This document shows, piece by piece, positions 7,559-16,821 of a stretch of 32,146 nucleotides of DNA; position 1 is the first letter of the stretch, and each line of letters opens with the position of its first letter. A program made the position numbers and the translations under genes. The notes beneath the pieces were generated by a model. That model ran no database searches and was not told where the DNA came from. It saw only the letters and a program-made list of their open reading frames with translations. Source of the DNA: an uncultured Blautia sp. (GTDB lineage Bacteria > Bacillota > Clostridia > Lachnospirales > Lachnospiraceae); NCBI GenBank assembly GCA_934437695.1, contig CAKSAW010000005.1, positions 1 to 32,146 on the forward strand, read 5' to 3'.

Positions 7559-8962
7559 TTATTCAGCAAGGCTTCCAAAGTAATAGAATCCCTTGCAGGT
7601 ATCCAGTTTTACTTTTACATATTTCCCGATCATATCCTTGCAGCCAGGGAAATGAACCAGAAGATTATACTCCGTTCTTCCTGTAAAGATTCCTTTTTCT
7701 CTGCTTTCTTCCTCAACAAGGATTTCCTGTACAGTTCCCTGGAAACGGGAAGAAGCTGCACGTCCTTTGCTCTGTACCAGAGTAAGAAGACGGTCAAAAC
7801 GATCCTTCACCACATCCTCAGGCACCTGGTTCTCCATTTTTGCAGCAGGTGTTCCTGTTCTCTTAGAATAAATAAAGGTAAATGCAGAATCAAAATCACA
7901 TTTATCAACTACATCCAGTGTATCCTGGAAATCTTCCTCTGTCTCTCCGGGGAAACCTACAATAATATCTGTGGTCAGAGAAATATCCGGCACTGCCTTG
8001 CGGATTTTTTCTACAAGATCCAGATATTTTTCCTTGTCATATCGGCGGTTCATGATTTTTAAGATCCTGCTGCTTCCTGACTGCATCGGCAGGTGAAGAT
8101 GATGACAGATTTTCTTACTTGCAGCCATTGTCTCAATCAGTTCATCAGACAGATCCTTTGGATGGGATGTCATAAAGCGGATCCTTTTTAATCCCTCTAT
8201 AGCTTCGATCTGCTTCAAAAGCTGTGCAAATGTGACCGGATTTTCCAGTGTCTTGCCATAGGAGTTAACATTCTGTCCCAGAAGCATGACCTCTGTCACA
8301 CCGTCTGCCACCAGCGCTTTGATCTCTTCCACGATTGCCTCCGGCTCACGGCTCTTTTCTCTTCCTCTTACATACGGCACAATACAGTAGCTGCAGAAAT
8401 TATTGCAGCCAAACATGATATTTACACCTGTCTTAAAAGAATACTTACGGTCTGTGGGCATTCCCTCTACGATCTCATCAGATTCTTTCCACACATCGAT
8501 GATCTGTCCTTCTGTATTTAAGCTTCTGTAAAAAAGCTCAGGGAACTTATGGAAGTTATGAGTACCAAAGACCAGATCAACAAAAGAATAGTCCTTGTGG
8601 ATTTTCTCGATTACCTCAGGTTCCTGCATCATACAGCCAAATAAAACGATCTTCATCTCAGAATTCTTTTTCTTCTTAATGCTTTTTAAATGTCCAAGAT
8701 GACCGTAAATCTTCAGATTTGCGTTCTCACGGACTGTACAGGTATTATAGATGACCACATCCGCTTCTTCTTCCTTAAATACCTCTTTATAGCCCATACG
8801 TTTCACAATTCCTGCCACTGTCTCTGTCTGCAGGGAATTCATCTGGCATCCTTCATTCTGGATAAAAAAAGCAGGTTCTTTCTCATATTTTTCTTTAACA
8901 AGTTCTGTACATTTACTGATATATTCTAACTGTATTTTACTTTCCTGTGTATTATTGTTCAC
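7559..8962 (-). CDS. miaB: tRNA-2-methylthio-N6-dimethylallyladenosine synthase
   Basis: MiaB is a radical-SAM methylthiotransferase that adds the 2-methylthio group to i6A37 of tRNAs reading UNN codons. Cysteines for the auxiliary 4Fe-4S cluster are in EGCQMN, YNTCTVREN and LFGCMMQ. The radical-SAM cluster is FGCNNFCSYCIVPYVRGRE (CxxxCxxC), and the C-terminal TRAM domain is present. The product is 467 residues from the GTG at 8962. That start has GAGGA at the right distance; a TTG two codons earlier is too close to it. Before the first cluster there is a Lachnospiraceae-type N-terminal extension of about 30 residues. It follows the M14-like gene but has its own consensus promoter. Confidence 0.95.
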   Translation of the reverse strand: MNNNTQESKIQLEYISKCTELVKEKYEKEPAFFIQNEGCQMNSLQTETVAGIVKRMGYKEVFKEEEADVVIYNTCTVRENANLKIYGHLGHLKSIKKKKNSEMKIVLFGCMMQEPEVIEKIHKDYSFVDLVFGTHNFHKFPELFYRSLNTEGQIIDVWKESDEIVEGMPTDRKYSFKTGVNIMFGCNNFCSYCIVPYVRGREKSREPEAIVEEIKALVADGVTEVMLLGQNVNSYGKTLENPVTFAQLLKQIEAIEGLKRIRFMTSHPKDLSDELIETMAASKKICHHLHLPMQSGSSRILKIMNRRYDKEKYLDLVEKIRKAVPDISLTTDIIVGFPGETEEDFQDTLDVVDKCDFDSAFTFIYSKRTGTPAAKMENQVPEDVVKDRFDRLLTLVQSKGRAASSRFQGTVQEILVEEESREKGIFTGRTEYNLLVHFPGCKDMIGKYVKVKLDTCKGFYYFGSLAE

Positions 8963-9012
8963 TCTCAATTCCTCATCTTTCTGTTTGCAAGATATTTTAG
9001 GGCGCTTTTTTT

Positions 9013-9041
9013 ATCATACAAAATTTATTCTCTCATGTCAA
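9013..9041 (-). promoter_or_regulatory. miaB promoter
   Basis: TTGACA (9036-9041), 17 bases and TATGAT (9013-9018) on the minus strand, between the M14-like gene and miaB. The predicted leader is about 45 bases. Confidence 0.8.
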
Positions 9042-9051
9042 ACTCTATTCC

Positions 9052-9960
9052 TCATTTTTTTGAACTTAACAGACAGCCACTGTTTAATGAATAGAGGTAT
9101 TCCAGTGGAATCAGCCTCAGATCCTCTATTTCGCCTTTTCGGTGATCAGGAATCTCAATCGCCATAGATGGTTGCCTGATCACTTCTGCATAAAATTGCT
9201 CCGGTGAGCCCATATCAGGTTTTGTGTTGTTTTTTTGTGCTGCATTATTCCCTGTGATTCCTTTTTCCAGCCTGTAACCGGAACATTTCTGCAAATGTCT
9301 TGCAAGTCTGTAGTTTCTCTGGTTATAGGCAAAGCCCTTCTCCTGTCTGCAGTAAATGATCCTTCCTTTTGAATAACTGAAGGTAAGAAGTCCTATACTC
9401 GAATATTCCTGAAAAATACTGATCAATGCTCTTGTCTCATTCTCGCTTGCAGGTTCCTGATTGATTTTTTTACGCTGATAATAATTTGTAGGAAAATTTC
9501 TGCGCAGATTAATTCCTCTGGCATTATATTTATACTCTTCTGTAGGTTTGTCCTGCATTTTCAGCATCTGTCTGTAGATTGGATTTCGGATAGCCCCATA
9601 TCCATCTTCGCATATCTCATAGCTGTCCGGGTTTAACATAGGGATCACACAGATACGGACCTGATCAAGAAGTTTCTGAACCTCATAATTTTCGTCCATG
9701 ATCCATCCACTTTCATAAGACTTGCAATACTCCTTCGCAGCTGACAGAAGATGTTCCGGGAGTTTTCCATCCCCACTTTCCATTCCACTCAGGCAGAAAA
9801 TACAATCATCTCCTTTTCCTATCTCAAGCATGGGGATCATCCTGTCATCATGGCTTCTTCCTATAACTCTGAACTGAACAAAATCCCCATATCTCTGTCC
9901 CATTTCCCACATGGCAAAATATATTTTCTCATAGGTTCCCATCTGTTCTGCTGCTGACAT
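9052..9960 (-). CDS. Degenerate M14 (zinc carboxypeptidase)-like protein
   Basis: The 302-residue sequence follows the M14 carboxypeptidase fold in order: a GTYEKIYFAMWEM start helix, VIPMLNPDSYE (about 104-114), GINLRRNFP (148-156), SENETRAL and an ending strand MAIEIP. The zinc site is missing. The expected HxxE after SG is read as Glu61...Asp64 (SGMESGD), and the third-ligand His of the SYHS-like segment is absent (LLTFSYSKG, 190-198). Substrate-side residues (Asn-Arg region, final Glu) look kept. It is therefore probably a non-catalytic peptide- or cell-wall-binding relative rather than an active peptidase. No signal peptide is seen. AAGGAGG lies nine bases before the ATG. No mutation breaks the frame, so it is a maintained gene, not a pseudogene. 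Confidence 0.75.
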   Translation of the reverse strand: MSAAEQMGTYEKIYFAMWEMGQRYGDFVQFRVIGRSHDDRMIPMLEIGKGDDCIFCLSGMESGDGKLPEHLLSAAKEYCKSYESGWIMDENYEVQKLLDQVRICVIPMLNPDSYEICEDGYGAIRNPIYRQMLKMQDKPTEEYKYNARGINLRRNFPTNYYQRKKINQEPASENETRALISIFQEYSSIGLLTFSYSKGRIIYCRQEKGFAYNQRNYRLARHLQKCSGYRLEKGITGNNAAQKNNTKPDMGSPEQFYAEVIRQPSMAIEIPDHRKGEIEDLRLIPLEYLYSLNSGCLLSSKK

Positions 9961-10037
9961 ACTTTGTATCCTCCTTTTTCCTGTTCCTCACATATGAATT
10001 TTAACTTTAAGAGCAAAGGCTCCAACGTGTCTTATTT

Positions 10038-10077
10038 ATATATATGAAAAGAGACAGATCAAAAGACCTGTCTCTTT
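10038..10077 (-). terminator. Terminator after the surface protein gene
   Basis: A perfect 10-bp stem, AAAGAGACAG/CTGTCTCTTT (10048-10057 with 10068-10077), has TTTTCATATATATA following on the minus strand. The tail is T/A-rich rather than a pure T-run. Confidence 0.7.
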
Positions 10078-10117
10078 AAAAAAATTCAATATACTATTGA
10101 GGATACCTTCTGTCAGA

Positions 10118-12244
10118 TTACATTTCTTTCTTACGTCTTCTTATAAGTACGTAACCACCTGCAAGAACAGAAGCTGCTGCCAGTGCCAGCATAGTTCCGA
10201 TCGGTGACTCATCACCTGTGGATACTGCTGATTTAGCTGTACCGTTTGTTCCGTCTGCATAGGTAGTCGGAGTTACATCTGTAGTTCCTCCTTCTGCAGT
10301 TCCGTCTCCACCTGTAGTTCCATTTCCACCTGTTCCGTCTGCTCCAGGTGTAGCTGTTGCCTGTGTCAGAGGTGCTGCCTTAAACTGATAGGACAGAATC
10401 TCTGCAGCATCTGTATCCTGCCAGCTGTTTCCACTGTATACCTGTTTGTCATATTTAATGTAGATAGTGTATGCTTTCTCTGTATCTGTATAAATACCAC
10501 TCTTGGCACCGATCTTCCAGGATGTATTCCAGGATGACGGATTAGAAGACATACTCCATCCTGCAGGAACCCATCTTACATCTCCTTCACCAGGAGCATT
10601 ATTCTGTGTACCTGCACCGATAACCTTGAAATCATAGAATGTATTAGGATAGAAAACAAGTGCATTTTCAAATCCCTGAACAACACTCTCCTTTACGCTC
10701 GGCACAACCGGAGTGTGAGATGGTGTAGGTGTAATAGGACGTTCTTTTGAATCCGGCTGGAACATTAAAGAACCATAATTGCTCTTATCCTTATCGCTGA
10801 TCACACATACATAAATATCAACATCATAATCAGGCAGATCTGTAACCTTTGCTGTCACATTAGTATCTGCATCGATCGGCGCTCCTACTTTGGAAGGATC
10901 GATCGTCGGTGCTTTCTCACCACGTTTTACCCAGTCAATATAATATGTACCTTTTACATTTGACTGGAATTTGATCTTAACAGTATCACTTCCGGACCAT
11001 TTGCACTCTTTTCCTGTTACCTTCAGTTTCTCTTCTGCAGGAGTCGGAGTTGGACTTACCTCCGCTGTGCTGACCAGTGTTCCGTCTTCCCCGATCTTCA
11101 GGCTGGACTCTCCCTCATATGTGATCTGAGAAAGAACATCTGCCAGTTTTACATCCGTAACAGTGTCATCCAGTTTCACTACAGTTCTGCCTTCTTTTGC
11201 TTCCTGAACCAAAACACCGATAGCTGAACCTGTAACTGCACCTGTAACATTGATCACACCTTCTTTATCCAGTACAATATTGCTGGTAGCTTCAGGGAAA
11301 GAATTAATAACTGTATTTCCTGTAACACTTAAGGTTCCCTGGATATTTACAGTTCCCTCACTGTAGATCGCACCGCCTGCTGCTGCAGAGTTCGCTGTGA
11401 TCGAACCATTCTTAAGATATACATTTGCACCGGCTACATTGTTGATCGCACCACCATTTCCTGTTGTGCTGTTTGCTGTGATGGTACCTCCTAAAAGATA
11501 TGCATTCGCACTGTTATTAATCGCACTGCCATCTCCTGTTGTAGTATTACCTGTCAGAGTTGCTCCATCAGATAAACCATAATTACCGCTTATAACTTCA
11601 ACAATAGAACCTGTAACTCCTTCACCGGTTCCGTCAATAATCAAAGTACCGCCAACAGCTCCGGTTGCCGCATCTTCTGCTGCACCTGCCATCTGAAGAT
11701 TACCACCGTTTACAGTAAACATACTTCCTGTAAATCCTGCTGCACGTTTAATATTCGCGTCTTCTGCTGCGACCAGGATAATATTCTTATTAGCAGGAAC
11801 ATCAATTGTAGCACTGATCTCGATATCACCTTTTACTTTGACATAATTCGGCTCACCGGTCATATCTGCACTGTCAGGTACTGCTGCAAATGCGTCTGCA
11901 AGTGTTGAATAAGAAGTTCCGTCAACTACAATAGCAGTTCCTGCTGCTTCAGCAGCCTCTGCCTCTTCCTCTTCTGCCTTCGGTGCCTCTGTTGGATCTG
12001 CCGGTGTTTCCGCCGGATCCTCTGCCGGGTCTTCCGGTGTCTCTGTCGGGTCTTCTGCAGGATCCTCTGCCGGATCTTCTGCAGAGTCTTCTCCAGGCTC
12101 CTCTGTGTCAACACCTTCAAGCTCGCCTTCTACTTCTCCTTCTGCCGCTTCAACTGCAGTATCTGTAGCGAAGGTGGCAGTTGGTGCCATCCCTACGGAT
12201 AATGCACCGGCCATCAATAATGCAAAAAGTTGTTTTTTTCTCAT
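10118..12244 (-). CDS. Secreted, C-terminally anchored surface protein with beta-helix-like repeats
   Basis: This 708-residue protein starts with a signal peptide (MRKKQLFALLMAGALSVGMA..., cleavage near TFA). An acidic Glu-Asp-Pro/Thr-Pro stalk of about 40 residues follows. Next is a right-handed beta-helix-like section rich in Gly, Asn and Thr (about residues 110-370; short repeats such as NSTTGNGGAINN and GGAIYSEGTVNI). A proline-threonine spacer, two apparent all-beta domains and a Gly/Thr-rich linker come after it. The end is STGDESP, a hydrophobic helix and RRRKKEM. That tail resembles sortase sorting signals, but no LPxTG is present, so it may be a non-canonical sorting signal or a simple membrane anchor. 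The start at 12244 has GGAGG seven bases upstream. Adhesion or glycan interaction is plausible but not shown; I cannot name a family for the two C-terminal beta domains. Confidence 0.85.
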   Translation of the reverse strand: MRKKQLFALLMAGALSVGMAPTATFATDTAVEAAEGEVEGELEGVDTEEPGEDSAEDPAEDPAEDPTETPEDPAEDPAETPADPTEAPKAEEEEAEAAEAAGTAIVVDGTSYSTLADAFAAVPDSADMTGEPNYVKVKGDIEISATIDVPANKNIILVAAEDANIKRAAGFTGSMFTVNGGNLQMAGAAEDAATGAVGGTLIIDGTGEGVTGSIVEVISGNYGLSDGATLTGNTTTGDGSAINNSANAYLLGGTITANSTTGNGGAINNVAGANVYLKNGSITANSAAAGGAIYSEGTVNIQGTLSVTGNTVINSFPEATSNIVLDKEGVINVTGAVTGSAIGVLVQEAKEGRTVVKLDDTVTDVKLADVLSQITYEGESSLKIGEDGTLVSTAEVSPTPTPAEEKLKVTGKECKWSGSDTVKIKFQSNVKGTYYIDWVKRGEKAPTIDPSKVGAPIDADTNVTAKVTDLPDYDVDIYVCVISDKDKSNYGSLMFQPDSKERPITPTPSHTPVVPSVKESVVQGFENALVFYPNTFYDFKVIGAGTQNNAPGEGDVRWVPAGWSMSSNPSSWNTSWKIGAKSGIYTDTEKAYTIYIKYDKQVYSGNSWQDTDAAEILSYQFKAAPLTQATATPGADGTGGNGTTGGDGTAEGGTTDVTPTTYADGTNGTAKSAVSTGDESPIGTMLALAAASVLAGGYVLIRRRKKEM
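11985..12100 (-). repeat. Tandem codons for an acidic EDPA-type stalk
   Basis: Within the surface protein gene, 12-base units encode EDPA repeated with ETP, EDP and DPT variants. Such tracts vary in copy number by slippage and form an extended wall-spanning stalk. Confidence 0.7.
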
Positions 12245-12344
12245 TTTATGTCCTCCCATGAATGAGTTTAAGTCTAAGTTATTACTGACACAATTCCATT
12301 TCTCATTCTTCACAAAACAGTCAGTAACTTGAAATCTGAAATGA

Positions 12345-12373
12345 AGTATAGCACATCCTTCAGAAAAAATCAA
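12345..12373 (-). promoter_or_regulatory. Promoter of the surface protein gene
   Basis: TTGATT (12368-12373), 17 bases and TATACT (12345-12350) on the minus strand, with an extended -10 TG. It lies just after the proA stop. The leader of about 95 bases contains an imperfect stem (GTTACTGAC with GTCAGTAAtAAC, 12276-12330). Confidence 0.65.
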
Positions 12374-12375
12374 TT

Positions 12376-13626
12376 CTATGGACGAACCTGTCCGTTCCCA
12401 TAGATAATATATTTCGTTGTAGTCAGAGCGAGAAGTCCCATAGGTCCTCTTGCATGAAGCTTCTGTGTACTGATACCGATCTCTGCCCCAAATCCGAACT
12501 CAAATCCATCTGTAAAACGTGTGGAAGCATTGACATAGACAGCTGCAGCATCCACCTCATCCAGGAATTTCTGGGAATGTTCATAATTATTGGTAATAAT
12601 TGCCTCAGAATGTTTCGTATTATATTTATTAATATGGGCAATTGCCTCTTCTACAGAAGAAACCACCTTAATAGAAAGAATATAGTCCAGATATTCCTTT
12701 CCCCAGTCTTCCTCTGTAGCATGTACAGCTCCCGGAATCAGATCATATGCAGCCTCATCTGCACGGATTTCCACATGTTTCTCCTGCAGGCGTTTCGCCA
12801 GAACAGGCAGAAATGCATCTTTCACATCTTTATGTACAAGAACAGATTCGCAGGCATTGCACACACCTACTCTCTGTGTCTTGGCATTGATAATAATATC
12901 TGCTGCCATCTGCAGATCAGCACTTTCGTCCACATATGTATGGCAGTTGCCGGTTCCTGTCTCAATAACAGGAATCGTACTCTGCTCTACCACAGCTTTG
13001 ATCAGACCTCTGCCACCACGCGGGATAAGCACATCCACATACTGGTTCATCTTCATAAATTCTGCTGCTGTGTCTCTGGAAGTATCTGAGATAAGCTGAA
13101 TTGCATCCTCAGTCACTTCTTGCTCTTTCAGAGTTTCCCTGATACAGTTTACGATTGCTTCATTAGAATGAATAGCATCACTTCCACCCTTTAAGATTAC
13201 CACATTGCCAGTCTTGAAACACAGAGCAAATGCATCTGCTGTTACATTTGGTCTTGCCTCATAGATAATACCGATCACGCCAAGAGGTACTCTCTTCTGT
13301 CCGATGAGAAGTCCATTAGGGCGTTTCTTCATTCCAAGTACTTCTCCAACCGGATCATCCAGGGCAGCAACCTGACGTAATCCCTCTGCCATTCCCTCAA
13401 TGCGGCTCTCTGTAAGCAGAAGTCTGTCAACAAGTCCCTCGGGCATATGGTTACGTTTTCCCTCTTCTACATCCAGTGCATTGGCGCTGATCAGTATCTG
13501 TGCATCCTTTACCAGTCTGTCCGCTACAGCAAGAAGTACTTCATTTTTTTTGTTTGTGGAAAGATTTCTCATTTCTGTTTCTGCTGCCTTAGCATTTATG
13601 CCAAGGCGGTTCAGCATTTCATTCAT
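12376..13626 (-). CDS. proA: Glutamate-5-semialdehyde dehydrogenase (gamma-glutamyl phosphate reductase)
   Basis: ProA reduces gamma-glutamyl phosphate to glutamate semialdehyde with NADPH, the second step of proline synthesis. The 416-residue length is standard. The aldehyde-dehydrogenase fold shows [38 protein letters not shown], the catalytic-Cys region [12 protein letters not shown], and [17 protein letters not shown] near the end. AAGGAG lies eight bases before the ATG. It ends a run of closely spaced genes that begins with its partner kinase proB, separated by UPF0291 and MTHFS genes. Confidence 0.96.
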   Translation of the reverse strand: MNEMLNRLGINAKAAETEMRNLSTNKKNEVLLAVADRLVKDAQILISANALDVEEGKRNHMPEGLVDRLLLTESRIEGMAEGLRQVAALDDPVGEVLGMKKRPNGLLIGQKRVPLGVIGIIYEARPNVTADAFALCFKTGNVVILKGGSDAIHSNEAIVNCIRETLKEQEVTEDAIQLISDTSRDTAAEFMKMNQYVDVLIPRGGRGLIKAVVEQSTIPVIETGTGNCHTYVDESADLQMAADIIINAKTQRVGVCNACESVLVHKDVKDAFLPVLAKRLQEKHVEIRADEAAYDLIPGAVHATEEDWGKEYLDYILSIKVVSSVEEAIAHINKYNTKHSEAIITNNYEHSQKFLDEVDAAAVYVNASTRFTDGFEFGFGAEIGISTQKLHARGPMGLLALTTTKYIIYGNGQVRP

Positions 13627-13640
13627 ATCCCGGTCTCCTT

Positions 13641-14198
13641 TCAGTCAGTAAGATAACAAGTCTCCTCTTCTGTTACCACAATCTGCGGACAAATATCTGT
13701 AGGCTCTGTTGGAACCTCCGGCAACATCTGAAAAGAAAATGCAATGGCAACTCTCTCAAGCTGAGGGTGCTTCTCAAGATAGCGGTCATAAAATCCTCCG
13801 CCATATCCAACTCTGTGATTCTCTCTGTCAAAAGCCACACCCGGCATGATCATAAGAGCCTGCGGCCAGTCAACGATTTCCCCCGACACCGGTTCAGGAA
13901 TCCCAAAGTATCCAGGCTCAAGCTGAGAAAAATCTGTCAGCTTATAAAACACCATATCTTTTCCCACAACCTTTGGAACTGCAACTTCCTTACCAGCCTT
14001 CCATGCTTCTTTTATAAGATACTCTGTCACAACCTCATGGTTGTAATCTGCATATACCAGAATACGACTGGCATTTTTAAATGCAGGAAGAGCAAGAACT
14101 CTGTCTGTGATCTTAAGGCTCATTGCCTTAACCTGTTCGTCACTGCGCAGCTTTCTTTCTGCAAAAATTTTCTTTCTAATTTCTTTTTTTGATTCCAT
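13641..14198 (-). CDS. 5-formyltetrahydrofolate cyclo-ligase
   Basis: This enzyme converts 5-formyl-THF to 5,10-methenyl-THF using ATP, returning a storage folate to the one-carbon pool. The 185-residue protein has the family start [15 protein letters not shown] and the signature [24 protein letters not shown] (ATP-binding Gly-rich loop). The start was set at the ATG at 14198 because the sequence then begins like its homologues; a GTG three codons earlier is an alternative. The start overlaps the end of the UPF0291 gene by 23 bases, implying translational coupling. Confidence 0.92.
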   Translation of the reverse strand: MESKKEIRKKIFAERKLRSDEQVKAMSLKITDRVLALPAFKNASRILVYADYNHEVVTEYLIKEAWKAGKEVAVPKVVGKDMVFYKLTDFSQLEPGYFGIPEPVSGEIVDWPQALMIMPGVAFDRENHRVGYGGGFYDRYLEKHPQLERVAIAFSFQMLPEVPTEPTDICPQIVVTEEETCYLTD

Positions 14199-14397
14199 AT
14201 TTTTCACCCAGATTAATAATACTTCCGTCTTCCTGTTTTATATCAACATTGTCAAGCTGAGAACGAAGGTTCATGCGGATAGATGCAATATATTCTTTGC
14301 GAAGTAAATCTCTTTCTTTTTTCTCTTCTTCTGTAAGTCCTACACTCTTTGCTTTATGCGCAAGTGCATTGATACGGTCAATTTTTTCAACTTTCAT
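14176..14397 (-). CDS. UPF0291 / DUF896 (YnzC-like) small protein
   Basis: A 73-residue, charged, helical-hairpin protein of the DUF896 family (B. subtilis YnzC and relatives). The family pattern IDRINALAHKAKSVGLTEEE, then LRKEYIASIRMNLRSQL, is clear, and the C-terminal tail is basic. Function is unknown; some Bacillus members are controlled by the SOS repressor LexA, but no LexA site is seen here. CGGAGG precedes the ATG. It sits between proB and the folate gene. Confidence 0.9.
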   Translation of the reverse strand: MKVEKIDRINALAHKAKSVGLTEEEKKERDLLRKEYIASIRMNLRSQLDNVDIKQEDGSIINLGEKYGIKKRN

Positions 14398-14445
14398 AAT
14401 AATTTTCCTCCGTTTTGTTTCTTTTTTATAAATATCACTGCTGTA

Positions 14446-15303
14446 TCATAACAGTCTGTCTATGATATCGATCAGATAAACCTCTTCCTGAGGCTGGCTT
14501 ACAAACAGTGTGCCATAATTACGTCCTTCTGTGATCTTATGGATAATATGGAAATCAGCTCCATTTGCGATCACCATATCCACACCTGCAGCAGAAGCAA
14601 TCTGTGCAGCAGTCAGCTTGGTAGCCATTCCGCCTGTTCCAACCTTACTGCCTGTGCTACCCTTTCCCATATTCAGCAGGTCTTCATCCAGACTCTCTAC
14701 TATATCAATGAATTTTGCATCCGGATTTGTATTGGGATCGTCTGTAAAAAGTCCGTCAATGTCTGACAGAAGTATAAGCAGATCTGCCTGTACAAGGGCA
14801 GCAACCATTGCAGACAGGGTATCATTATCACCAAATTTCTCCAGATTCTGAAGCTCATAGGTAGAAATGGAGTCATTTTCATTTACAATAGGGATCACGC
14901 CAAGGCTGAGCAGCTCATTAAAAGTATTCTGCGCATTTTTTCTGTTTACATTATTTACCATGGTATTTTTTGTCATCAGGATCTGTGCGGATACCTGATT
15001 ATATTCAGAAAACAGTTTCTGATAGATCATCATCAGTCTTGCCTGTCCTACTGCTGCGCAGGCCTGTTTTCCCTGCAGTTCCGTAGGCTTCTCTTTCATT
15101 CCAAGAGCTGCAACACCTGTTGCTATGGCACCTGAAGAAACAAGCACAACATCCTTTCCCTGATTACGAAGGTCACTGAGTTCTCTTGCCAGCACCTCCA
15201 GCTTACGGAGGTTCAGTCTGCCTGTCTCAGGATGAGTCAGGGAAGAAGAACCTATTTTAATTACAATTCGTTTTTTATCTTTAAGTCTTTCTCTGTAATT
15301 CAT
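14446..15303 (-). CDS. proB: Glutamate 5-kinase, short form
   Basis: ProB phosphorylates glutamate to gamma-glutamyl phosphate, the committed step of proline synthesis and normally feedback-inhibited by proline. The 285-residue protein is only the amino-acid-kinase domain: RIVIKIGSSSLT at the start, VLVSSGAIATG, PIVNENDSISTYEL, FGDNDTLSAMVA and GSTGSKVGTGGMATKL. The C-terminal PUA domain found in longer ProB proteins (about 367 residues) is absent. The start at 15303 has GGAG seven bases upstream, unlike the in-frame codons before it. It follows ybeY by 16 bases in the same operon. Confidence 0.95.
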   Translation of the reverse strand: MNYRERLKDKKRIVIKIGSSSLTHPETGRLNLRKLEVLARELSDLRNQGKDVVLVSSGAIATGVAALGMKEKPTELQGKQACAAVGQARLMMIYQKLFSEYNQVSAQILMTKNTMVNNVNRKNAQNTFNELLSLGVIPIVNENDSISTYELQNLEKFGDNDTLSAMVAALVQADLLILLSDIDGLFTDDPNTNPDAKFIDIVESLDEDLLNMGKGSTGSKVGTGGMATKLTAAQIASAAGVDMVIANGADFHIIHKITEGRNYGTLFVSQPQEEVYLIDIIDRLL

Positions 15304-15319
15304 TTTTCTACTCCAAATA

Positions 15320-15814
15320 TTAACGTGTGATTCCAAGCTCATCCAGGGCTTTTGCCTGCTTTGCTTCCATAACAGCAGCCTCCTCAGGAGTCATATGGTC
15401 ATATCCCAGAAGATGTAGCATGCTGTGTGCAACAAGGAAACAAAATTCCCTTGTCACGCTGTGTCCGTATTCCTCTGCCTGGGCAAACACTTTATCAACT
15501 GAGATCATAATATCTCCCAGAAGAAGTTCATCTGTGTCCAGATCAAAATAAGATTCATCCTCTTCTACAATATCATATCCTGCCGGTGTCTCAAAAGGAA
15601 TCATAGGGAAAGACAAGACATCAGTAGGTCTTGCAATATCACGGAATTCAGTATTAACTCTCTCTATCTCTTTATTATCAGTGAGCACCAGGTTCACCTG
15701 TGCATCATATGGACATTCCTCCATATCGAGAACCTTATCTGCCACTTTTACTGCCAGAGCCTCATAATCTATCCCAAGCTGCCGCTCTGTCTCATAATCG
15801 ATCTGCATATTCAT
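15320..15814 (-). CDS. ybeY: Endoribonuclease YbeY (rRNA maturation factor)
   Basis: YbeY is a zinc endoribonuclease for 16S 3'-end maturation and ribosome quality control. The 164-residue protein has the defining HSMLHLLGYDH motif (three zinc His) and the RDIARPTDVLSFPM block. Its ATG overlaps the phoH stop as ATGA, so it is translationally coupled to phoH. In Bacillus, a yqfF-type gene separates phoH from ybeY and dgkA, cdd and era follow. Here ybeY directly follows phoH and proB comes next. Confidence 0.95.
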   Translation of the reverse strand: MNMQIDYETERQLGIDYEALAVKVADKVLDMEECPYDAQVNLVLTDNKEIERVNTEFRDIARPTDVLSFPMIPFETPAGYDIVEEDESYFDLDTDELLLGDIMISVDKVFAQAEEYGHSVTREFCFLVAHSMLHLLGYDHMTPEEAAVMEAKQAKALDELGITR

Positions 15815-16821
15815 CGTTCATTTACCCCGTTTCTGCGTCTTGCCGGTCTTTCTGGCTTCTGCTTTTTCTCATAAGCATCATAAGCCTGTACGATCTGCTG
15901 TACCAGCGGATGACGGACAACGTCTTTACTGGTAAGCTGACAAAAACCAATATCATCTATTTTTTTCAGTACTTTCATTGCCACATCAAGTCCGGATGTG
16001 GCATCTCTGGGAAGGTCTTTCTGAGAAGCATCTCCTGTAATGATAACTTTTGAACCAAATCCGATACGTGTCAAAAACATTTTCATCTGCGCCGGTGTGG
16101 TATTCTGGGCTTCATCAAGAATGATAAATGCATTGTCAAGTGTACGTCCTCTCATATAGGCAAGGGGCGCCACTTCTATCAGCCCTCTTTCCATATTTTT
16201 TGCAAAGCTGTCCGCTCCCATGATCTGGTAAAGCGCATCATAAAGAGGTCTGAGATATGGATCAACCTTACTCTGAAGGTCTCCCGGAAGGAAGCCCAGC
16301 TTCTCACCTGCCTCAATAGCGGGACGTGTCAGTATGATCCTGCTGACCTCCTCGTTTCTGAAAGCAGTTACTGCCATTGCCATTGCCAGGTATGTTTTAC
16401 CTGTACCGGCAGGGCCTACTCCGAAAACGATCATTTTTTTACGGATCTGTTCCACATAATCTTTCTGTCCAAGAGTTTTGGGTTTTATCGGTCTTCCCTG
16501 TATGGTATTACAGATAAAATCCTTGTCTATCTCTGTAAGAACCTCGTTTCTCTGTTCCATTGCCAGAGAAAGGGCATAATTTACATTCTGTTTGGTGATG
16601 GTGTTGCCTCTTTTTGCAAGCACTGTCAGCTCTTCTATCAGTTTCTTCGCAGAAGCTGCCCCCTGTTCGCTGCCAAGTATCTTAAGTATTCCGTCTCTGG
16701 AGATCACTGTTACATTCAGTGTTCTCTCGATCAGCTTAAGATGCTCATCAAACTGGCCAAATACATTTGATTCCAGCTGAGCAGGCACTTCTGTGTGTAA
16801 TTCAATAATATTACCAGCCAT
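15811..16821 (-). CDS. phoH: PhoH-family ATPase
   Basis: This 336-residue P-loop protein of the PhoH/PhoL type is commonly linked with ybeY and thought to act in RNA metabolism. The Walker A motif GPAGTGKT is at 136-143, Walker B IILDEAQN follows, and the arginine-rich MRGRTLDNAF segment is typical. An N-terminal KH-like region precedes the ATPase. A purine-rich AGGAAAGGA lies about ten bases before the ATG. The 113-base gap before it carries two tiny overlapping ORFs and a hairpin. Upstream yqfC-yqfD place it in the conserved yqfCD-phoH-ybeY block. Confidence 0.94.
   Translation of the reverse strand: MAGNIIELHTEVPAQLESNVFGQFDEHLKLIERTLNVTVISRDGILKILGSEQGAASAKKLIEELTVLAKRGNTITKQNVNYALSLAMEQRNEVLTEIDKDFICNTIQGRPIKPKTLGQKDYVEQIRKKMIVFGVGPAGTGKTYLAMAMAVTAFRNEEVSRIILTRPAIEAGEKLGFLPGDLQSKVDPYLRPLYDALYQIMGADSFAKNMERGLIEVAPLAYMRGRTLDNAFIILDEAQNTTPAQMKMFLTRIGFGSKVIITGDASQKDLPRDATSGLDVAMKVLKKIDDIGFCQLTSKDVVRHPLVQQIVQAYDAYEKKQKPERPARRRNGVNER

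Noticed and set aside
8963..8968. TTG start of miaB
   Set aside because: The GAGGA site would be one base away; the GTG two codons later has proper spacing.
10118..10220. Canonical LPxTG sorting signal in the surface protein
   Set aside because: The tail has STGDESP, a helix and a basic end but no LPxTG pentapeptide.
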